Shown: positions 8,007 through 12,117 of the stretch, one piece after another
Position numbering within the stretch: position 1 is the first letter of the stretch
Layout of the letters: every line of letters starts with the position of its first letter
The notes under the pieces: model-generated
What the model saw: the letters and a program-made list of their open reading frames with translations, nothing else
Database searches by the model: none
What the model was told of the DNA's origin: nothing
Origin: Bacteroidota bacterium
Lineage (GTDB): Bacteria; Bacteroidota; Bacteroidia; Bacteroidales; JAAYUG01
Reading direction: 5' to 3'
Assembly: GCA_021812865.1 (NCBI GenBank)
Contig: JAKAMP010000024.1
Location: forward strand, 1-12,117
DNA length: 12,117 bases
Position numbers and translations under genes: made by a program

Positions 8007-9797
8007 ATGAACAGAACGATACGGTTGACACTTTTTATCATCACCCTGCTCACAGCTGCTGCCAGCAATATCTTCGGACAGGCTATGGAACAAAAATCCG
8101 GTGCAGACTGGGTAAGTACCCCTTCGAAAACCTGCCCGGAAAAAGTATTTGTCCATACTGACCGGGATGTGTATGTAGCAGGAGAAAATATGCTGTACAA
8201 AGTGAATGTGGTTCCTTCCCAGCCCAATGGGAAAAGTGTCAGCCACATTGCATACCTGGTTCTCAGGAATGAAAAACAGAATATACTCAGGATGATTGCC
8301 ACTCTTTCGGATGGCTGCAGCTTTGGAAGCGCCTATTTACCCGATACACTGCAAACCGGCATGTACGAACTCATTGCTTTCACCAATTATATGAAAAATT
8401 ACAGCGAAGGCATCTTCTTCAAAAAACAATTGCTGATTGCAAACCGGTTTGATAAATTGCTCGACAACCTCTATAAACAGGATACCATCAGGAATCAGCC
8501 CGTGATGACGGTCAATCCTGACCAACAGTCTTCACCCGTTCATGCTTCAAATGGCCTGCATCTGTCGGTGGAAAAAAACAAATTCGCTGCCAGGGAGAAG
8601 ATAAAGATCACCATTGCCCTCGACTCTGCGGCAGGAGCAAGCGAAATGGTGAATGCCTCACTCAGTGTAAAAGCCATAGCACCCATCAGTTTTTCCTCAT
8701 GGTCCATGGATTCAACGGTTTCAGCATCGACATCTGACAAGAGTCCCTCAGACCGGGGCGAGTACCTGCCTGAAGAAAACGGGGTATATGTTTCCGGCAG
8801 TTACCGCGACAGCATTGGCCACCCTCAACCCGGCGAATGCCTGATTATCTGCACCTCCGACACCATGCCAAACCTTCAATATTCCTTTACCAATGATTCC
8901 GGCCGGTTTTTGTTCAGCCTGCCCGACTTTTACCTTGGCCGCCATCTGCTTCTGAAACCTTTGGTTAATGAAATAGCACAACCTGGCAAAAAAATTATTC
9001 TGGAAGACAAATTCCGCCTCAACAGTTCCTTTCTGCCATCCCTGCCGGTTATGAATACCTCCTCCAGGAAATACATTTTCACCTCGCAGGACATTGTACA
9101 GGTTCAAAAAACCTACCCTCCGGAAACTATGTTCATGCACCAACCTGCAAATAAAATCGACGGCAATTCCATTCCATGGGTATTCACTCATCCCGAATCG
9201 GTGATCATTCCTGCCAGTTTTGTACCCCTGGACAATATGGAAGAAATCGCTTCGAATATTCTGTATGGATTAACCCTAAAGGAAAAGAAAAACATTTACC
9301 AGTTCTACCTGTTCGACAACCTCACTAAAACATATTTTTCCCGGCCTTCCCTGGTTTTCCTCGATGGAATCGTGGCCGACAATATAAACCAGTTCATGAA
9401 CCTGAAATCTGACGATATTGACAGAATAGCCCTATGCAACAGCCAGCGTACCAAGGGCGAGATCGATTTCCCCGGGATTGTTTCTATTACTACCAAGAAG
9501 AAGCAACCTGATTATATAACCCCAAATCTTCCTGCCTTGTATTTCCAGATAGACAAGTACCAGGGAAAGACCTTGCTCAAAACACCCGGGTATTCAGGGA
9601 AAAACCGGAACACCACCCTGCCCGATTTCAGGCAGGTTCTTTACTGGAATCCGGATATTGTGATCCATCCGAATAAAACCCTCACCATTGAATTTTTTGC
9701 CAGCGATTATTTGTCGGATTACCTTATTGAATTTTATGGATTTTCTTCCGGTGGAAAGTCGTATAGAGCAAATACTGAGATTGAAGTAACCCGGTAA
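8007..9797 (+). CDS. Secreted MG2-like protein with a plug-like domain and no barrel
   Basis: A 596-residue exported protein. ATG at 8007 is chosen because it opens a clean signal peptide (hydrophobic to about residue 20, likely cut at G24/Q25); the upstream in-frame ATG at 7896 lies inside the preceding gene and adds a polar segment. An alpha-2-macroglobulin MG2-like domain (about 45-150) has KVFVHTDRDVYVAGE and LPDTLQTGMYELIAFTNYM. A second macroglobulin-like stretch begins at 183, then a carboxypeptidase-regulatory-like fold (259-345, with NDSGRFLFSLPD). A segment resembling part of a TonB plug (440-500; PSLVFLDGIVADNIN, IDRIALCN, GIVSITTKKK) and a terminal beta domain (from R542, VLYWNPDI) follow. 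There is no transmembrane barrel, so it is probably periplasmic or surface-located. It may be an accessory that docks on the receptor or on TonB; function is not established. Confidence 0.85.
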   Translation: MNRTIRLTLFIITLLTAAASNIFGQAMEQKSGADWVSTPSKTCPEKVFVHTDRDVYVAGENMLYKVNVVPSQPNGKSVSHIAYLVLRNEKQNILRMIATLSDGCSFGSAYLPDTLQTGMYELIAFTNYMKNYSEGIFFKKQLLIANRFDKLLDNLYKQDTIRNQPVMTVNPDQQSSPVHASNGLHLSVEKNKFAAREKIKITIALDSAAGASEMVNASLSVKAIAPISFSSWSMDSTVSASTSDKSPSDRGEYLPEENGVYVSGSYRDSIGHPQPGECLIICTSDTMPNLQYSFTNDSGRFLFSLPDFYLGRHLLLKPLVNEIAQPGKKIILEDKFRLNSSFLPSLPVMNTSSRKYIFTSQDIVQVQKTYPPETMFMHQPANKIDGNSIPWVFTHPESVIIPASFVPLDNMEEIASNILYGLTLKEKKNIYQFYLFDNLTKTYFSRPSLVFLDGIVADNINQFMNLKSDDIDRIALCNSQRTKGEIDFPGIVSITTKKKQPDYITPNLPALYFQIDKYQGKTLLKTPGYSGKNRNTTLPDFRQVLYWNPDIVIHPNKTLTIEFFASDYLSDYLIEFYGFSSGGKSYRANTEIEVTR

Positions 9798-9807
9798 CTT
9801 GTAAGCC

Positions 9808-10509
9808 ATGAAAAGAAATTTAACCTTGTTTGTCATGTTAAGCCTTTTGACCGGGGCTTATTCGCAAACCAGCTCTCTATCTGCGGTCAGGAGGTTCTTT
9901 GAGTTGCAGCAGCTTACAGGCCAGCGTTACATGGATGCCGGACACCTGAATATAGGAATGTACCTTTACGACGATTGGTGCCCGGGCTGGGTAACCCTCG
10001 ATACCGGCGATACCATTGGCGACCTGGTGCTTCATTACAATGCTTACCAGGACAATATCGTGTGGCTCAGGAACAAAACCGACCAGATCACCCTCGACTC
10101 CAAAAACATTGCTGGCTTTGGCATCATGTACCAGGGCAAAGAACATCCTTTTAAAAAACTGAAGATCAGAACCCCGCAGGACAGCATTGAAACTTTTGCT
10201 GAAATTGCTTTCGAAGGGAACGTGGGTATGTATGTAATCAGAAAAAACAAGCCTGAAACCCAGACTATCAAGAATAATATCCCGTATTATAATTATGCAC
10301 CCAGGCCACAGTATGTCATACTCATGAGCCATAAAACGATTATCCTGAAAAACAGGAGGCCCAGAACGCTTTATATTGCCTTGCCCGAAGAAGAGGACCA
10401 GATAAGGGAAAGACTAGACGTAAGCAAGCTGAACACCCGTAGCGAGCCTGCCTTTTTCAGTTTTATAAAGTCAATCAGCGATATCCTGCTCAAGGAAAAC
10501 CGGCAGTAA
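9808..10509 (+). CDS. Secreted protein of unknown function, last gene of the operon
   Basis: A 233-residue protein starting 10 bp after the preceding stop. A signal peptide (MKRNLTLFVMLSLLTGAYS, likely cut before Q20) is clear; there is no lipobox and no further membrane segment. The mature part opens with a beta-rich module: GMYLYDDWCPGWVTL (50-64), then LVLHYNAYQDNIVWL (73-87) and KNIAGFGI. This resembles a widespread Bacteroidota secreted family in which a LY-DxW/F-xxG motif is followed by a basic/aromatic-YNxYxD strand and a segment recognising its own products; I cannot name a Pfam family with certainty. The C-terminal third is basic and ends in an amphipathic helix (PAFFSFIKSISDILLKENRQ). 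Position suggests a periplasmic or surface helper of the receptor system. No catalytic motif is visible. Confidence 0.85.
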   Translation: MKRNLTLFVMLSLLTGAYSQTSSLSAVRRFFELQQLTGQRYMDAGHLNIGMYLYDDWCPGWVTLDTGDTIGDLVLHYNAYQDNIVWLRNKTDQITLDSKNIAGFGIMYQGKEHPFKKLKIRTPQDSIETFAEIAFEGNVGMYVIRKNKPETQTIKNNIPYYNYAPRPQYVILMSHKTIILKNRRPRTLYIALPEEEDQIRERLDVSKLNTRSEPAFFSFIKSISDILLKENRQ

Positions 10510-10564
10510 AGTGTTCCTGACCTTTTGATTTTGCCCTAAAGAAGGGGAAACAAAAGTCGAACCT

Positions 10565-10589
10565 TGAGTGCCTTCAAACTGATATCAAT
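10565..10589 (+). repeat. 25-bp direct repeat, copy 1
   Basis: Begins TGAGTGCCTTCAAA and ends TGATATCAAT, matching 10856-10880 at 24 of 25 positions (C here, T there at the 15th base). The copies start exactly 291 bp apart. GAAC occurs just upstream of both, so the relic duplication may be slightly longer. Confidence 0.75.
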
Positions 10590-10831
10590 ATCCTATTATT
10601 TGGGGAAGCCGGAAAATATAATCCATTAAAACCGGGCAAAATTGACCTGCTTTTTATAGCCTAAATGCTTGAATATTAAAAAATCGAAATTTGGTTCATA
10701 TTCCGGCGGACGTTCCGACACTGGCCTTGCTCTTGACAGTTCCGCAGATACGGCTAACTTTGCTAATCGGTTAATGAATGAAAATGAAAACAAAATCAAC
10801 CCGTAAGTACTAAACTTTTTTAATAAATCTG

Positions 10832-10852
10832 TCCAACTTATAGGGAGTTGGA
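10832..10852. repeat. Hairpin TCCAACT-N7-AGTTGGA
   Basis: Perfect 7-bp arms at 10832-10838 and 10846-10852 with loop TATAGGG. It follows TTTTTTAATAAATC. The left half (TGTCCAACTTATAGGG) also resembles the terminal repeat of IS3/IS150-group elements, but no transposase remnant is recognisable nearby. Confidence 0.5.
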
Positions 10853-10855
10853 ACA

Positions 10856-10880
10856 TGAGTGCCTTCAAATTGATATCAAT
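10856..10880 (+). repeat. 25-bp direct repeat, copy 2, with a 14-bp palindrome
   Basis: Second copy of the element at 10565-10589. Because of its one base difference and the following T, this copy contains the perfect 14-bp palindrome AATTGATATCAATT (10868-10881). It directly precedes the regulator relic. Confidence 0.75.
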
Positions 10881-11026
10881 TCGGCCGATAAAACCCTGAT
10901 GGAAAAAATCCGGCTTATTGAACAGCTTGACGATAAAGAAAATCCTCTCTCTACAATATCATTGACATGCCTCTTTGCCAAGAAAAAACTTAAAGACATC
11001 CTTTCCAGTGCCATAAGCATGGCTTC
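10881..11026 (+). pseudogene. Decayed C-terminal tail of an XRE-type regulator (probable)
   Basis: The frame reads SADKTLMEKIRLIEQLDDKE, then an unlike stretch, then LFAKKKLKDILSSAIS. The first and last parts resemble the helical tail found after the HTH of many XRE regulators (a leucine-rich helix, LDxxEK, an IID turn, KKKLKD). In the middle, the neighbouring frame reads LYNIIDM at 10947-10967, exactly the missing turn. One lost base before it and one gained base after it would explain the present sequence, so the region looks like a relic with two compensating frameshifts. No HTH part is seen upstream. The alternative is that it is a true N-terminal extension of the fic gene starting at ATG 10899, since the frame stays open into it. 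Confidence 0.45.
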
Positions 11027-11035
11027 AAAATGGAG

Positions 11036-11050
11036 ATCACAGTTTGTGAT
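11036..11050. promoter_or_regulatory. Dyad ATCACA-GTT-TGTGAT upstream of fic
   Basis: A perfect inverted repeat with 6-bp arms and a 3-bp spacer lies just upstream of the candidate fic promoter and overlaps a TGATATCA palindrome at 11047-11054. Spacing and position fit a dimeric regulator site; no regulator is identified. Confidence 0.4.
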
Positions 11051-11058
11051 ATCAAAGA

Positions 11059-11088
11059 TTTGTTTACTTTTGGAATTGGATAAATTTG
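11059..11088 (+). promoter_or_regulatory. Candidate Bacteroidota promoter of fic
   Basis: TAAATTTG at 11081-11088 is an exact match to the Bacteroidota -7 consensus TAnnTTTG. TTTG at 11059-11062 lies 18 bp before it, close to the usual -33 spacing. Transcription would begin near 11094, leaving a leader of about 20 bases before ATG 11115. Confidence 0.5.
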
Positions 11089-11103
11089 GATACAAATTGG
11101 ATA
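11073..11103 (+). repeat. Three phased direct repeats over the fic promoter
   Basis: GAATTGGATA (11073-11082), AATTTGGATA (11083-11092) and AAATTGGATA (11094-11103) are three near-identical units spaced 10-11 bp, one helical turn apart. They cover the -7 box and the expected transcription start. AATTTG-GATA-CAAATT (11083-11098) is also an inverted repeat. This looks like an operator, but low-complexity A+T sequence could produce it. Confidence 0.45.
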
Positions 11104-11114
11104 TATCTAATAAT

Positions 11115-12117
11115 ATGAAGATAAAACTGGACTTTAACAGTACGGTTTATCAGCAAATAAGTCAACAACTTAGCATTATAGACACCTTTAAAGGTAACTG
11201 GAAAGCCATCGAAGGGCAGCAAAGCAAATACCTGAAAGAGCTCAGGAAAATAGCTACAATAGAGAGTATTGGTTCATCGACCCGTATAGAAGGAGGAACC
11301 CTTACTGATGAAGAAGTGGTAAAGCTTTTAAAGTCGGTAAAAATAACAAAGATGCAAAGCCGTAACGAGCAAGAGGTAGTTGGATATTACGAAGCGTTAG
11401 AAATTATTTTGGAAAATTATACTGATATTGATTTTGAAGAACGTTATGTCCATCAAATGCACGGTATCCTTTTAAAATACAGTGACAAGGACCAGAGGCA
11501 TAGAGGGAAATACAAAGCTCTTTCCAATCAGGTAGTAGCCAATTACCCTGATGGTACACAGAGGACTATCTTCAGGACAACAGAACCACATTTAACACCA
11601 GGTGAAATGCAGGGATTAATTGTCTGGACAAACGAAAGGTTATCAAAGAAAGACTTGCACCCTCTCATGATAACAGCAGCTTTTGTGTATGAATTTATAT
11701 CCATCCATCCATATCAGGACGGGAACGGACGTTTATCAAGACTTTTAACTTCGTTGTTATTGATGAAGCAGGATTATAAGTTTATCCAGTATGTATCTTT
11801 TGAAAATGTGATAGAAAGCAGGAAAGAAGGATATTACCGGGCATTGATGGAAGGGCAGAAGAACCGGTACAAGAAAAATGAACGTATTGACAGCTGGGTT
11901 GTGTTCTTTTTGGAGTGTCTCATCGTATTAACCCAAAGACTGGAAGCCAAATATGAAACTTACAGCAAACTAAAAACATCATTGAATGAACGTCAACAGG
12001 CTGTTTTAGAATACATTAAAGAACGAAAAAATGCACAGGTCGGCGAAATAGAGAGCCAGTTAAAAAGCTATTCCCGGAATACGTTAAAAAAAGACCTTGC
12101 TTATCTGGTCAAAGAAG
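11115..12117 (+). CDS. fic: Class II Fic-domain protein with C-terminal winged helix (3' end missing)
   Basis: A Fic enzyme, a family that usually transfers AMP from ATP to hydroxyl groups of target proteins. The catalytic loop HPYQDGNGRLSRLL carries H198 (numbering from ATG 11115) and the phosphate-binding GNGR. The inhibitory motif S55-TRI-E59-G60 lies N-terminal to it, which defines class II; E59 would block productive ATP binding until released. The flap segment is about 140-150. The C-terminal LNERQQAVLEYIKERKNAQV and following NTLKKDLAYLVKE look like a winged helix. The window ends in frame, probably 20-40 residues short. ATG 11115 is preferred because family members begin close to this sequence and a promoter lies just upstream; the frame is also open back to ATG 10899 (72 more residues). 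Codons are more A+T-rich than in the receptor operon, suggesting a different origin. Possibly self-regulating or a housekeeping-like AMPylator; target unknown. Confidence 0.93.
   Translation, partial: MKIKLDFNSTVYQQISQQLSIIDTFKGNWKAIEGQQSKYLKELRKIATIESIGSSTRIEGGTLTDEEVVKLLKSVKITKMQSRNEQEVVGYYEALEIILENYTDIDFEERYVHQMHGILLKYSDKDQRHRGKYKALSNQVVANYPDGTQRTIFRTTEPHLTPGEMQGLIVWTNERLSKKDLHPLMITAAFVYEFISIHPYQDGNGRLSRLLTSLLLMKQDYKFIQYVSFENVIESRKEGYYRALMEGQKNRYKKNERIDSWVVFFLECLIVLTQRLEAKYETYSKLKTSLNERQQAVLEYIKERKNAQVGEIESQLKSYSRNTLKKDLAYLVKE

Larger units (their letters stand above)
10510..10880. other. Intergenic region between the receptor operon and the fic segment
   Basis: About 370 bp with no convincing gene. 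A frame from 10660 to 10806 reads for 48 codons without any ATG before its last third, and both minus-strand readings lack family resemblance. The region holds a weak dyad after the operon (TTTTGCCC / GGG-AAA-CAAAA, 10530-10555) without a T-run, two copies of a 25-bp repeat, and a 7-bp-stem hairpin at 10832-10852. Composition becomes more A+T-rich going rightwards. Confidence 0.6.

Noticed and set aside
10534..10546. CCCT-AAAGA-AGGG as terminator of the receptor operon
   Set aside because: The stem is only 4 bp and is followed by an A-rich, not T-rich, stretch.
10660..10806. + strand frame with SGGRSDTGLALDSSADTANF
   Set aside because: It reads smoothly but has no start codon before its last third and matches no family I recognise.
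10626..11095. Two minus-strand readings of 80 and 76 codons left of and overlapping the fic start
   Set aside because: Neither shows a domain or credible start; the second overlaps the relic and the fic control region in antisense.
1..12117. CRISPR arrays, tRNA or rRNA genes, intact insertion sequences
   Set aside because: I looked for regularly spaced repeats, tRNA-like cloverleaf arms and transposase motifs and saw none.

Overview
The window looks like a chromosomal segment of a Bacteroidota (Bacteroidetes) bacterium. The grounds are a periplasmic two-propeller hybrid histidine kinase, a TonB-dependent receptor beside a DUF4249 lipoprotein, an MG2/plug-like secreted protein of a type common in this phylum, no Shine-Dalgarno sequences before the starts, and a TAnnTTTG-type -7 box before the last gene. 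Genus cannot be told from the sequence. All real genes lie on the + strand.

Region 1 (1-3586): the 3' part of a large membrane sensor. It has at least 13 visible propeller blades, a Y_Y_Y domain, one membrane helix, a long coiled coil, HisKA, HATPase and a C-terminal receiver. The AraC-type DNA-binding domain that ends classical hybrid two-component systems of this phylum is absent. Region 2 (3587-4104) is 518 bp without a convincing gene; it holds several short inverted repeats and one imperfect direct repeat whose second copy abuts the receptor start.

Region 3 (4105-10509): four consecutive + strand genes that look like an operon (gaps of 9, 71 and 10 bp). They are a TonB-dependent receptor with an STN domain, a DUF4249 lipoprotein, a 596-residue secreted protein with MG2-like, carboxypeptidase-regulatory-like and plug-like segments but no barrel, and a 233-residue secreted protein of unknown function. 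All four carry export signals, so together they suggest an outer-membrane uptake or surface complex with two periplasmic or surface accessories. The substrate cannot be told.

Region 4 (10510-12117) changes character and is more A+T-rich. It has a 25-bp direct repeat 291 bp apart, three TGATATCA palindromes, what looks like the decayed C-terminal tail of an XRE-type regulator, a compact promoter/operator-like segment with phased repeats, and a class II Fic protein gene that runs off the end. This part looks like an accessory, possibly transferred, segment. The most unusual points are the barrel-less plug-like protein inside the receptor operon, and the regulator relic that is now in frame with the fic gene and sits beside its likely control region.
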